From assembly GCA_965223305.1 (NCBI GenBank), contig CBDCWT010000035.1, positions 74,915-138,914 of the forward strand: 64,000 bases of DNA, read 5' to 3'. The notes under the pieces were generated by a model, which made no database searches, was not told the DNA's origin, and saw nothing but the letters and a program-made list of their open reading frames with translations. The position numbers were made by a program, and so were the translations under genes. Origin of the DNA: CBDCWT01 sp965223305 (lineage in GTDB: Bacteria; Planctomycetota; Planctomycetia; Pirellulales; Pirellulaceae). Below, piece by piece: positions 44,301 to 52,111 of the stretch. The stretch's first letter is position 1, and each line of letters begins with the position of its first letter.

Positions 44301-47300
44301 GTGCGCCAATCGGCATGACTTACGGCGCCGACGGGAATCTGTACGTTGCAGGCTGGATAAGCAACACGGTGGTTCGCTACGACGGCACTACGGGAGATTT
44401 CATTGACGTATTCGTGTCAACAGATCTCAATCAGGCAACCGACCTGGAGTTCGGTCCCGATGGCCACCTCTATGTGGGCAGCCACAACGCCCCACTCTCG
44501 GGTGTCAAGAAGTTTGACGGCTCGAGCGGCGCCTTCCTAGGTACCACAGTGAGCCTTTCCACCAGTTTTGGCTTCACTTTTGGCCCGGACGGAAATCTCT
44601 ATGTGGCGAGCGAGATCGATGACACGATCAACGTCTACGACACCTCCGGGAATCTGCTGCGCACTCTCAGCGACAGTGGCGACGGGTTAGACGGTCCCTG
44701 GATGATGAACTTCACTCCCGACCAGCAGGTGACGGTGGTGATGCCCAGCAACACGGCTCCCACTATCGCCCTGGCCGGCGGACCGGTCAATTACGACGAA
44801 GGAGACGGAGCGGTCGTTATCGATTCGAGTGCGACCGCCAGCGACGTGGACCTGGTTGATTTCGACACAGGTACACTAACCGTGGACTTCACCGCAAATG
44901 GAACGGCTTTCGACCGCCTGTCCATTCGCGACGAAGGACCCGGAGCAGGCAACATTCAGGTGTCGGGCAGCACAATCATATACGACTCCGGCGGACCGCT
45001 CGCACCGATTGCGACGTTCTCCGGCGGCACAGACGGCTCGACACCGTTGGTGATTACGTTCAACAGTTCCGCTACTGCTACACAAGTACAAGCAGTGATG
45101 CGAAACGTGACGTACGAAAACGTCTCTGAAAATCCGAGTACGTCGAGCCGGACGGTTCGTTTCGTCTTGACCGATGGCGACGGCGGCACGAGCAACGCGG
45201 CGACGGAGACAATCAATGTCACTGCCGTCAACGACGCGCCGACGGATGTGTATTACACACAATTCATCGGAGGCAGCGAGTTTGTTGTCAATTCCACATT
45301 GACGGACGATCAGGATGCTCCGGCCGTGACCGCCCTGGCGGGCGGCGGCTTTGTCGTCGTTTGGGAGTCGATCAACCAGGATGGCGACGGCGACGGCATC
45401 TACTTTCAGCGCTACGACAACGCGGGAAGTCCGGCGGGCGTTGAGACTCAAATCAACCTAACCACAACTAGCGATCAGGACGATCCGCAGCCCGTCGCGC
45501 TCTCCGACGGAAGCTTCGTGGTTGTCTGGGAATCCAATCTTCAGGACGGTTCGAGCCTTGGCATCTTTGGGCGACAGTTCGATGCCACCGGCAATCCATT
45601 GACCGGCGAATTCCAGATCAACACAACGACAGCCGACCAGCAGGTCGATCCGCGCGTCGCCGCGCTCCGCGGTGGCGGGTTCGTCGTGGTCTGGGAGTCC
45701 AACCTCCAAGACGGCGACCAGAAGGGCGTCTACAGCCAGCGCTTTGACAACAGTTCAGCTCCGGTCGGTGTTGAGACCCAGGTTCATACGACGACGGCTG
45801 GAACGCAAGCGGACGCCCGCGTGGCTGGACTCAACGACGGCGGCTATGTCGTGGTTTGGGAGAGCGATGCGTCGGGCAGTCTTGAGATCATGGGCCGACG
45901 TTTTGATGCCGGAGGCAGTCCCACCGGCGGAGAATTCCAGATCAACTCGACCACGGCAGATGTACAGGACGACCCCGAAGTCACCGCGCTGGTTGACGGC
46001 GGTTTCGTTGTGATTTGGGAGTCGGTGAATCAAGATGGTTCTGGAACGGGGCTCTACGGGCAGAAGTATGATGCTGCGGGAAGCTCGGTCGGCAGCGAAT
46101 TTCAGGTCAACTCGACGGCCAATCTGGCTCAACAGGATCCGGCTGTCAAAACTCTCGATGACGGCGGTTTTCTCGTCGTCTGGGAGTCATTCGATCAGGA
46201 CGGCAGTGACTACGGCGTCTACGCCCAGCGGTTCGATGCATCCGGTAACCAGGTGCACGGCGAGTTTCAACTCAACACAACGACCGCGGATGGACAAAAG
46301 GATGTAAGAGTCGACGTGCTGGGTGACGGTCGGCTGGTCACCGCTTGGGTCTCAGAAAATCAAGACGGCTCTGGCAACACCGTAGTGGGCCGTATCTTCA
46401 CGCCGACACTCGATGAGCACTCGCCGAACGGCACTATCGCGGCAGTGGCCTCGCAAGTTGTCGATGTGGAGGCGGGTGACACGCACACATTCACGTTGGT
46501 CGACAATGCAGGTGGTGCGTTCACGATCAATAATTCGACCGGCGAAATCACAGTTGCCAACTCGAACCTGATTGACTTCGAGGCGGCAGCGACGATGAAC
46601 GTCACGGTTCGGGTTACCGACAGCGGTAGTCTGACGCACGATGAAGTCGTGACGATCCAGATCAACAACGTCAATGACGCACCCAACTTCGACACGGCCA
46701 GCTTCACCGATCACACCATCACCGCCACCGCGGACGGCGCAGTTTTCGTGCATTCCGCGGACGTGGACGGCGACGGTGACATCGATGTGCTGTCGGCATC
46801 GGGGACCGACGACACGATTGCCTGGTATGAGAATGACGGGAGTGAAAACTTCACCAAGCACACGATCACTACCACCGCCGATATTGCGAATGAAGTAACG
46901 ACAGCGGACGTGGACGGCGATGGCGATCTCGATGTGTTGTCGGCGTCGACGGGCGACAGCACAATTGCCTGGTATGAAAACGATGGCAGTCAGAACTTTA
47001 CGGAACACATCATCACGAACGCGGTCAACTCTGCTCAATCTGTCGCCACCGCGGATGTGGATGGCGACGGCGATCTCGACGTGCTGTCGGGTTCGGCCGG
47101 CACCGGCGCCACGCTTGCTTGGTACGAGAACGACGGCAGTCAGAATTTCACCACCCATGCGATCACTACCACAAACGGTAGCTATCGCTCCGTTATCACT
47201 GCGGATGTGGACGGTGATGGTGACCTGGACGTACTGTCTGCATCATTCGCCGAAGATATGATCGGCTGGTACGAAAATGACGGGAGCGGAAACTTCACGG

Positions 47301-50272
47301 AGCATACGGTCACTACCACGGCCGACGGTGCTCGTTCGGTCTTTGTTGTCGACGTCGACGGTGACGGTGACGTCGATGTACTGTCGGCTTCCGACAATGA
47401 CGACAAGATAGCCTGGTATGAAAACGACGGCAGCCAGAACTTTACCGCCCATACAATCACCACCACGGCCTATGGTGCTCGTTCTGTAACCGCGGCAGAC
47501 ATGGACCGCGACGGCGATCTTGACGTGCTGTCGGCTTCGTCCAATGACAGCACGCTTGCCTGGTATGAGAACGACGGTAGTGAGAACTTCACCAAGCACA
47601 CCATCTCCAACTCAGTTAACGGAGCCTATTCCGTTGCCGTTGCGGACGTAGACAGCGACGGCGACCTCGACGCGCTGTCGGCATCGCTCTTTGGCGACAC
47701 GATTGCCTGGCACGAGAACACATCAACCACAACGTTGGACGGTGCCCCGACCTTTGTCGAAGGCGGCGCGGCGGTGGTGTTGGATGCCGATGTCGAAGTG
47801 AGTGATCTGGAGTTGGACTCGCTGAACGGAGGCGCCGGCAATTATGACGGCGCCAGCGTCACACTGGTCCGCAACGGCGGTGCCAATAGCGACGATGTCT
47901 TCAGCTTCAGCGACGGCAACGGCATTACGCTGGTCGGTGGCAATCTGATCAAGAACACTCAAATCATCGCCACGTTCGACACCACGGCGACGCCGGGCCA
48001 ATTGGTTGTCACCTTTACTGACGCCAACGGCGAAGTGCCCGCCTCGACCGACGTCGACAACATCCTCCGCCAAATCACCTACGAAAATAGTAGCGACACG
48101 CCGCCAACGTCAGTCCAAATCGACTGGATTTTCGACGATGGCAATACTGGCGGTCAAGGTAGCGGCGGCGCCTTGCTGGCGACTGGCAGCACCACGGTCA
48201 CGGTTACGGCCACCAACGACGATCCGACCAACACGGGTTCGTTGCCAAGTGACGTGAGCGTCACGGAGGACGTTTCCAGCAGCGTGGATCTGTCGACAGT
48301 CGTTTTCAGTGACGTCGACGCTGGGAACAACCAAGTGATGGTCACGCTCAGGACGAGCACCGGCGGACGACTGTTCGCCTCTTCCGATCTGGATGTCACG
48401 GTCCTGGGGAGCGGCTTTGGCGTGATGTCCCTGACCGGAGGTGTCGCCGACCTGAACAACTTCTTTAGCTTGCCTACTCGGTTCCAGTACCTGCACGGGA
48501 CATCCCACACCGCCGGCGACAACGCCGACACGATCCAGCTCGAAATCAACGACCTCGGCAACACTGGGGTTGGTGGTGGGACGACCATCGTGCTTGGGAC
48601 GGTCAACGTCGATATCACCGGGGTGAACGATGCCCCGGTGCGTACTTCCGGCACGGTCAACAATCTCACCGTGCTAGAGGACTCCGGCTTGACGTCGCTG
48701 GGGCTTTCTGGTGTCAGCTACAGTACTGGAGGCGGCGCTGATGAAAGCGCACAGACGCTGACCTATGAGGTGACAGTCATTCCCGACCCGGTGTTCTTCG
48801 GACAGATTCTGTTGGCCGACGGGACGACGCAGGTCACTACGGGGTTCTACTCGCTGGCCGAAATTCAGGGCATGCAGTTCAAGCCTGCTGACAACGTCAA
48901 TGGCGGTCCATCCTTCTTCAGCTTCCGCGTGCAAGATTCGGGAGGTACGGCCAATGGCGGAAACGATGCGATCACAGAGTCCATTCAGCTCAATATCACG
49001 GCAGTGAATGATGCACCAGTCGTTGATTTGAGCGGGACGAATGATGCAGGCAATGACTTTGCGACGACGTTCACGGAAGACGGGGGTCCGGTTGCCGTCG
49101 CAGATACAGATGCGATCGTCAGCGACGTCGAAGCCTCGACATACCAGGCACTCAGTATCAACGTTTGGAACACCTCGGACGGTGCCAGCGAGAAGGTAAC
49201 CGTGGGTGGTTACACGTTTAGTTATGGGGTGAGCGACGTCGTGGTTCGTACGGTTGGCGGCACGACCTTTGAACTTGATTTCGACGGTTCGGGGTTCAGC
49301 ATCGCTCGCGATGGCGGAGGTCTTATTCCACAGGCGGACTTGCAGGCGCTGATACGGGGTATCACCTACGAAAATATTTCGCAGGATCCGACTGCGGGTG
49401 ACCGTACATTGGAGTTCGTTGCGGTCGATGACCTAGGGCTCATCAGCCAGGCGGCCAATAGCGTTATCTCGGTTGTGCCACAGAATGACAGCGGTCAGAT
49501 CGACCTTGATCAGGACAACAGCAGCCAGCCAGGCAGTGACTATTCTACGACGTTCGTCGAGGGTGGCGGGCCGGTGAACATCGCCGACGTCGACGCCGTC
49601 ATTACGGACGCCGATGATGTGGTACTGAATTCGCTGACCATTTCGATCACCAACCTGCTCGATGGCGCTGATGAAATCCTGACAGCGGATACCAGCGGGA
49701 CATCGATACTGGCTTCGTATGACTCGGGTACTGGTGTACTCAGCCTGACACAGACCGACACGCTTGCGAACTATCAGCAGGTGTTGCGGTCAGTGACCTA
49801 CGAAAATCTCTCGGACAATCCGAATACGACAGCGCGCATCATACAAGTCGCCGGAAGCGGTCCGGGGCCATTGCCCAGCAACTTTACGAACGTCGCGTTT
49901 TCGACGATTGGTATCTCGCCGGAGAACGATGTCCCGGAGATTACGATTACCTCCGATCCAGTGACTTACGTGTTCGCCAGCGGCGTGTTCCAGTTTTGTG
50001 GCAATGAGGACGACAAATACGTCGAGCCGTTGTTGTTGAATCTGTTTTCGCGATGCAAGAAGGCTCTTGCTGTTAATGTGTTGAGCAGTATGCGTTCCGA
50101 GTCTGAAAAAACCACGCGTGAGCTGTATGTTAGCCCCAGCAGGGCCGTCGCTATAGCCACATCTCTGACAGAGTTTTGGTCCTTAGACCATAGTTACCAC
50201 CCTGGAGCGGGCGACATGACCATCGCTATGCACAAGAAGGAGTCGGTTGCTCAGTGGAAGCGTCCGTCGTGA
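41330..50272 (+). CDS. giant LEPR-XLL/DUF4347 surface protein (3' end replaced by foreign sequence)
   Basis: An open frame of about 2,980 residues. LEPR-XLL signature near residues 38-50 (LTGLEDRLLMSA). DUF4347 at about 162-333. A right-handed beta-helix/polymorphic repeat region at 42,340-43,390 ends in the choice-of-anchor form VDIGAYEY. PKD-like domains follow (43,400-43,920), then an NHL/SMP-like propeller (43,930-44,740), cadherin-like domains, seven VWES repeats, another cadherin-like domain, seven FG-GAP-like calcium repeats and more cadherin-like domains. The planctomycete part ends at PEITITSDPVTY, near 49,970; the last 100 residues are a methyltransferase tail in frame by chance. 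TTG at 41330 follows AGGGGGATC; TTG at 41309 is the alternative. It is likely adhesive and calcium-stabilised. Confidence 0.88.
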   Translation: MSSVFEKSRVWFREFTTLFGKRGAPAADQHEEPRLLELTGLEDRLLMSATPVSPEMVEQNGGESATPEPAPEVHGELLAPGVDADDWQLGSAQQPAIEDEADPTNLAEDDTLEQLAAGTSTAGDDDGGFVLQWHGSLDVSQPLPADVTADSLNATQDGQTQVRHELVFVDTQTQDYEQFVEELLASGDDQRQLEVVLLDGQRDGVEQITEVLGSYDSLDAVHVVSHGTDGAVKLGSGWLSMDNISAYTDDLVQWRDALAGDADLLFYGCDLAATGEGQTLLESLSTLCDCDVAASTDDTGSADLGGDWELEYELGAIESTVIVGQSFQSEWQGLLNTFVVTTTNDGGAGSLRQAIIDANALAGQDTITLGAGVYTFTVFGQEEDGALSGDLDIHDDLVITGAGADVTTIDAASLDRVFDIWSGTVTITGVTITGGDASDSLGAGGAFYVENSASLTLSEVIVTNNSADDAGGGIANSGLLTLTNVEISNNTAYSGGGLDNIGSATVSNSTFSNNNATFGGGIRNDGFSADLTLTNVTISGNTATNRGGGLLNNRIATLVNVTIADNQAGQDGGVYAAGGTTSLKNSIVAGNTLLNGTTPSDFGGSVSSQGFNLVGNTSGSFGWVGSDQQNVDPLLGTLADNGGFTQTHALLASSTAIDAGTASGAPSIDQRGVIRDSNVDIGAYEYTLPIANAGGPYPLAEGDDLVLDATGSVDLEGDTLTYKWDLDNDGNYGEPGEPTTDKPTVSWATLQSFGIDDDGSYTIGLQVDDGNGGVNTTTTVIDVVNTAPVLTVTGSGSVDLGRAYTLNLSATDPGDDTITSWTINWGDGTIETIAGNPSSVAHTYAQLGNYNITASATDEDGTFFQSDLIVAEFWSDNITKYDGMTGDALAQSAPRGDMDGPADALVGPDGLLYVSGFSSDTVLRYDLRTGDYVDTLVAAGVGGLDGAAGLAFDQDGNLLVASYETSSVKRYDIVTGDYMGDFVAAGAGGLSAPIGMTYGADGNLYVAGWISNTVVRYDGTTGDFIDVFVSTDLNQATDLEFGPDGHLYVGSHNAPLSGVKKFDGSSGAFLGTTVSLSTSFGFTFGPDGNLYVASEIDDTINVYDTSGNLLRTLSDSGDGLDGPWMMNFTPDQQVTVVMPSNTAPTIALAGGPVNYDEGDGAVVIDSSATASDVDLVDFDTGTLTVDFTANGTAFDRLSIRDEGPGAGNIQVSGSTIIYDSGGPLAPIATFSGGTDGSTPLVITFNSSATATQVQAVMRNVTYENVSENPSTSSRTVRFVLTDGDGGTSNAATETINVTAVNDAPTDVYYTQFIGGSEFVVNSTLTDDQDAPAVTALAGGGFVVVWESINQDGDGDGIYFQRYDNAGSPAGVETQINLTTTSDQDDPQPVALSDGSFVVVWESNLQDGSSLGIFGRQFDATGNPLTGEFQINTTTADQQVDPRVAALRGGGFVVVWESNLQDGDQKGVYSQRFDNSSAPVGVETQVHTTTAGTQADARVAGLNDGGYVVVWESDASGSLEIMGRRFDAGGSPTGGEFQINSTTADVQDDPEVTALVDGGFVVIWESVNQDGSGTGLYGQKYDAAGSSVGSEFQVNSTANLAQQDPAVKTLDDGGFLVVWESFDQDGSDYGVYAQRFDASGNQVHGEFQLNTTTADGQKDVRVDVLGDGRLVTAWVSENQDGSGNTVVGRIFTPTLDEHSPNGTIAAVASQVVDVEAGDTHTFTLVDNAGGAFTINNSTGEITVANSNLIDFEAAATMNVTVRVTDSGSLTHDEVVTIQINNVNDAPNFDTASFTDHTITATADGAVFVHSADVDGDGDIDVLSASGTDDTIAWYENDGSENFTKHTITTTADIANEVTTADVDGDGDLDVLSASTGDSTIAWYENDGSQNFTEHIITNAVNSAQSVATADVDGDGDLDVLSGSAGTGATLAWYENDGSQNFTTHAITTTNGSYRSVITADVDGDGDLDVLSASFAEDMIGWYENDGSGNFTEHTVTTTADGARSVFVVDVDGDGDVDVLSASDNDDKIAWYENDGSQNFTAHTITTTAYGARSVTAADMDRDGDLDVLSASSNDSTLAWYENDGSENFTKHTISNSVNGAYSVAVADVDSDGDLDALSASLFGDTIAWHENTSTTTLDGAPTFVEGGAAVVLDADVEVSDLELDSLNGGAGNYDGASVTLVRNGGANSDDVFSFSDGNGITLVGGNLIKNTQIIATFDTTATPGQLVVTFTDANGEVPASTDVDNILRQITYENSSDTPPTSVQIDWIFDDGNTGGQGSGGALLATGSTTVTVTATNDDPTNTGSLPSDVSVTEDVSSSVDLSTVVFSDVDAGNNQVMVTLRTSTGGRLFASSDLDVTVLGSGFGVMSLTGGVADLNNFFSLPTRFQYLHGTSHTAGDNADTIQLEINDLGNTGVGGGTTIVLGTVNVDITGVNDAPVRTSGTVNNLTVLEDSGLTSLGLSGVSYSTGGGADESAQTLTYEVTVIPDPVFFGQILLADGTTQVTTGFYSLAEIQGMQFKPADNVNGGPSFFSFRVQDSGGTANGGNDAITESIQLNITAVNDAPVVDLSGTNDAGNDFATTFTEDGGPVAVADTDAIVSDVEASTYQALSINVWNTSDGASEKVTVGGYTFSYGVSDVVVRTVGGTTFELDFDGSGFSIARDGGGLIPQADLQALIRGITYENISQDPTAGDRTLEFVAVDDLGLISQAANSVISVVPQNDSGQIDLDQDNSSQPGSDYSTTFVEGGGPVNIADVDAVITDADDVVLNSLTISITNLLDGADEILTADTSGTSILASYDSGTGVLSLTQTDTLANYQQVLRSVTYENLSDNPNTTARIIQVAGSGPGPLPSNFTNVAFSTIGISPENDVPEITITSDPVTYVFASGVFQFCGNEDDKYVEPLLLNLFSRCKKALAVNVLSSMRSESEKTTRELYVSPSRAVAIATSLTEFWSLDHSYHPGAGDMTIAMHKKESVAQWKRPS
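45341..46410 (+). repeat. seven protein repeats of the 'VVWES' type in the giant protein
   Basis: A unit of about 57 residues recurs seven times: GGGFVVVWES, QDGDGxGIYxQRFD, then ExQxNTTTxxxQxDPxVxAL. The last copy is degenerate (TAWVSENQDG). At the DNA level the copies diverge. The unit resembles blades of bacterial surface beta-propellers; seven blades would close one ring, which I infer. Confidence 0.8.
46712..47726 (+). repeat. seven 147-base FG-GAP/VCBS-type calcium-loop repeats
   Basis: The 49-residue unit (HTITTTADGA, SVxTADVDGDGDLDVLSAS, DDTIAWYENDGSxNFTx) occurs seven times with a 147-base period. Each DVDGDGDLD is a dockerin/EF-hand-like calcium loop. Copies 6 and 7 have changed loops (DMDRDGDLD; DVDSDGDLD). 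Seven units fit a seven-bladed propeller like integrin alpha FG-GAP domains. Confidence 0.88.
49955..49985. other. probable chimeric join 1
   Basis: Within about 30 bases the reading frame changes from the cadherin-like sequence PEITITSDPVTY to the methyltransferase sequence VFASGVFQF. Composition and codon use change here too. The exact base cannot be fixed because GTGACTTACGTGTTC could belong to either side. Confidence 0.7.
49965..50272 (+). CDS. 3' fragment of a class I SAM-dependent methyltransferase
   Basis: About 100 residues in the same frame as the giant protein but unlike it: no Ca-rich or cadherin pattern, and a different composition. VFASGVFQFCGNED, FSRCKKALAVNVLSS, YVSPSRAVAIATSL and LDHSYHPGAGDMTIAMHKK follow the order of the C-terminal half of class I methyltransferases: strand with Gly-Val-Phe, the SSM-like stretch, and the final hairpin ending in TI. 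Its 5' part is missing at the join. Its stop overlaps the GTG of the next gene by 4 bases, so the two formed an operon in the source organism. Confidence 0.7.
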
Positions 50273-51135
50273 ACCAGGACGTGCCCACCCGAGAGCGAAT
50301 TGCAGGAATTAGAAGAGCCCGCGAGAGCGCCGCTCGCACACTGCTCGCGGCTGTGAAATCGCTCCGTAGTGGCTATTCCGAAAAACAGCTATTTGACTCT
50401 TGGTCTCGACTTGTCAGTGCGGAATCCAGCGTGCTACCGTTCGGATGGTACCAACCACCTCCCAAGGGATTCTCCGTTTTGGTTGGGACTCCTCCAACGT
50501 ACGAAAGACTCGAGTTCGAGTCATTGAGGTTCGAGCAGTATTGGCCAAAGTCTGCTCACGTTTTTTCGAAGGAGTCGATTCTCTACCCTTACTTTTCGGC
50601 CATTGATAGCACAACGTTGATGGTTGGAGACCACGTGGGGACATACTACGCGGGAACTGACACGCGACTGCAGGATTGGATTAGGAGCTGCTACTCTTGT
50701 ACGCGGCGCGTTGCCGAAAGTGTCGAACCAGGCATGAAGTTCTCGGATCTCTTTGCAGAGGCGCACAACGAGCTTCGCTCGCTAGGTGCAAGCAACAACA
50801 ATTTTAGCCTAAGTGGTGGTTTGGCCGCTGACATTGGGCACACGATTCCGTATTTCGCATCCGCAAAAGAAAGCTCCGTTACATTTGGTTCTCCTACGGG
50901 GGGGCCCGAACAGCTCGCGAAAACGATCTCGGCCGAACGTGAATTCGTGTCTCCCGATAATCATTCTGTAATCCGTGCGCCATGCGCTTTTACTGTTGAG
51001 CCGCAGATGATTGCTACCGGGTATCCGATGGTTGGTTTTCATGTGATAGCTGCGGTGAGTGATACGGGCGTGCAGCTCATCGAGGCGTACGACGGACTAT
51101 TTGAGTTTTTTGGAATGGACAAGTGGATAAAGTGA
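50269..51135 (+). CDS. M24-fold (creatinase/aminopeptidase-like) protein
   Basis: About 288 residues. IDSTTLMVGDHVGTYYAGTDTR, RRVAESVEPGMKFSDLF, FSLSGGLAADIGHTIP and VIRAPCAFTVEPQMI follow the order of pita-bread fold proteins: a metal-site Asp region, the helix before the second half, the GHxIG-like His motif (GHTIP) and the EPxM-like Glu. Several ligands differ from Xaa-Pro peptidases, so activity is doubtful. Starts at GTG 50269, overlapping the methyltransferase stop; GTG at 50254 is possible. Lower GC and codon choice than both neighbours by eye. A methyltransferase-M24 pair hints at a modification gene cluster, but no more of it is present. Confidence 0.7.
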   Translation: MNQDVPTRERIAGIRRARESAARTLLAAVKSLRSGYSEKQLFDSWSRLVSAESSVLPFGWYQPPPKGFSVLVGTPPTYERLEFESLRFEQYWPKSAHVFSKESILYPYFSAIDSTTLMVGDHVGTYYAGTDTRLQDWIRSCYSCTRRVAESVEPGMKFSDLFAEAHNELRSLGASNNNFSLSGGLAADIGHTIPYFASAKESSVTFGSPTGGPEQLAKTISAEREFVSPDNHSVIRAPCAFTVEPQMIATGYPMVGFHVIAAVSDTGVQLIEAYDGLFEFFGMDKWIK

Positions 51136-51140
51136 GATTG
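51120..51140. other. probable chimeric join 2
   Basis: The M24 gene ends here and a coiled-coil frame without a start codon begins at once in another frame. Base composition rises to that of the following genes. Position is uncertain by about 15 bases. Confidence 0.6.
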
Positions 51141-51400
51141 TTAGTCTCAAGAGGGACATCCAGCGCCTCGAACAGAAGGTCGACAGAGACATTGCGGGGC
51201 TCGTGATTGCGCATCAGGAGAACGCGAAGCGGATTGACGCGCTCGACGCAAAACTCGACACGGTGAAAGACGAGATCATCCGGGCCTTCAAACTCACCGA
51301 GGAAAACATCCGCCAAGATTGCGTGCATGTCGATGAGTTTGTCGACCTCAAGCAGCGAGTCACCCGTGTCGAACAGCACGTTGGCATCGACGGGGTGTGA
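51131..51400 (+). CDS. 5'-truncated coiled-coil protein
   Basis: The frame is open from just after a TAA at 51128 to the TGA at 51398-51400 and encodes about 89 residues of heptad-patterned sequence (IVSLKRDIQRLEQKVDRDI; IDALDAKLDTVKDEIIRAF; VDLKQRVTRVEQHVGID). There is no start codon near its beginning; the first usable one is GTG at 51203. I therefore think the true 5' end was lost at the join near 51,130. No function can be assigned. Confidence 0.6.
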   Translation, partial: SEIVSLKRDIQRLEQKVDRDIAGLVIAHQENAKRIDALDAKLDTVKDEIIRAFKLTEENIRQDCVHVDEFVDLKQRVTRVEQHVGIDGV

Positions 51401-51564
51401 TCGCTCCTGCGTACCGTACTCGACAGGCGTTTATCCAGACGTTGAACTGGCTGAGCGGGAGCCGGCAGGAATGAGCCGATAAGCTGCCAGCAAAACTTGA
51501 TTCTGAGAAACGATGTATTTCAGTCGTACTGGATGCTCACACAAACCTTACGTGATGATCCGCG

Positions 51565-52053
51565 TCACGCGATCGGACCCTCAACAAACTTCAATAGTCG
51601 AGGCGGGATATTGCCGGTCTCCTGAATGACGCGCATGACTTCGGTCCGCTGGATCTCGTCCTCCCGCTCGCGGTTGAAGTCGGGAAGCTCGACGATACTG
51701 CTGTCAACATAGATCGTTCTGCGCCCGACATCCGCGTCAGCTTTGATCTGCACGCGAACCTGATCGACGAACCCGTACCCGCGTTCAGTCGCGAGATCGA
51801 CCAGCCAGTCTTCCATTTGGCGGCAGAGCGCTGAGACGAAATCTGAGAATACGACCATATCCAGCGGGTTGAGGATGACCTCATAGTCATTTGGAACGAT
51901 GACGCCTTCGACGGAAATGACCTGGTTAGATTCCATTGCTCGTTCAAGCCGACGTCCGATCTCGGCAGGCTGCACCGGGGTACGAAAGATCCTGCCGACG
52001 GAATCTTCCATCACCCGTTGAAAAAAGCTTTCGAATCGATCAAGCCTGTTCAT
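51565..52053 (-). CDS. FhaA N-terminal domain (DUF3662) protein without an FHA domain
   Basis: A 162-residue protein. The start MNRLDRFESFFQRVMEDSVG and IFRTPVQPAEIGRRLERAM match the DUF3662 domain that precedes the FHA domain in FhaA of actinobacteria and Chloroflexota. It stops at LLKFVEGPIA, where FhaA would continue through a linker to the phosphothreonine-binding FHA domain. The stop is a clean TGA in a stretch with no other frame errors, so this seems to be a genuine stand-alone domain. Same strand as the membrane protein gene 58 bases upstream. Confidence 0.8.
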   Translation of the reverse strand: MNRLDRFESFFQRVMEDSVGRIFRTPVQPAEIGRRLERAMESNQVISVEGVIVPNDYEVILNPLDMVVFSDFVSALCRQMEDWLVDLATERGYGFVDQVRVQIKADADVGRRTIYVDSSIVELPDFNREREDEIQRTEVMRVIQETGNIPPRLLKFVEGPIA

Positions 52054-52111
52054 CGGTCAACTCGGGCAATCATGTTTGCAGACGCGGCTACGAGGATTTG
52101 TTTCTCATCCA

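Noticed and set aside
46352..47158. Long minus-strand frames opposite the giant gene, such as 268 residues here and others of 60-190
   Set aside because: They mirror the period and base bias of the repeat-rich plus-strand gene, and show no domain sense of their own.
46712..47726. CRISPR-like regular repeats
   Set aside because: The 147-base period is coding, in frame, and the repeats vary at codon third positions; there are no unique spacers.
41330..50272. A genuine giant protein-methyltransferase fusion
   Set aside because: The change is abrupt, the tail matches only the last third of a methyltransferase, and composition changes together with the following genes. A join is simpler.
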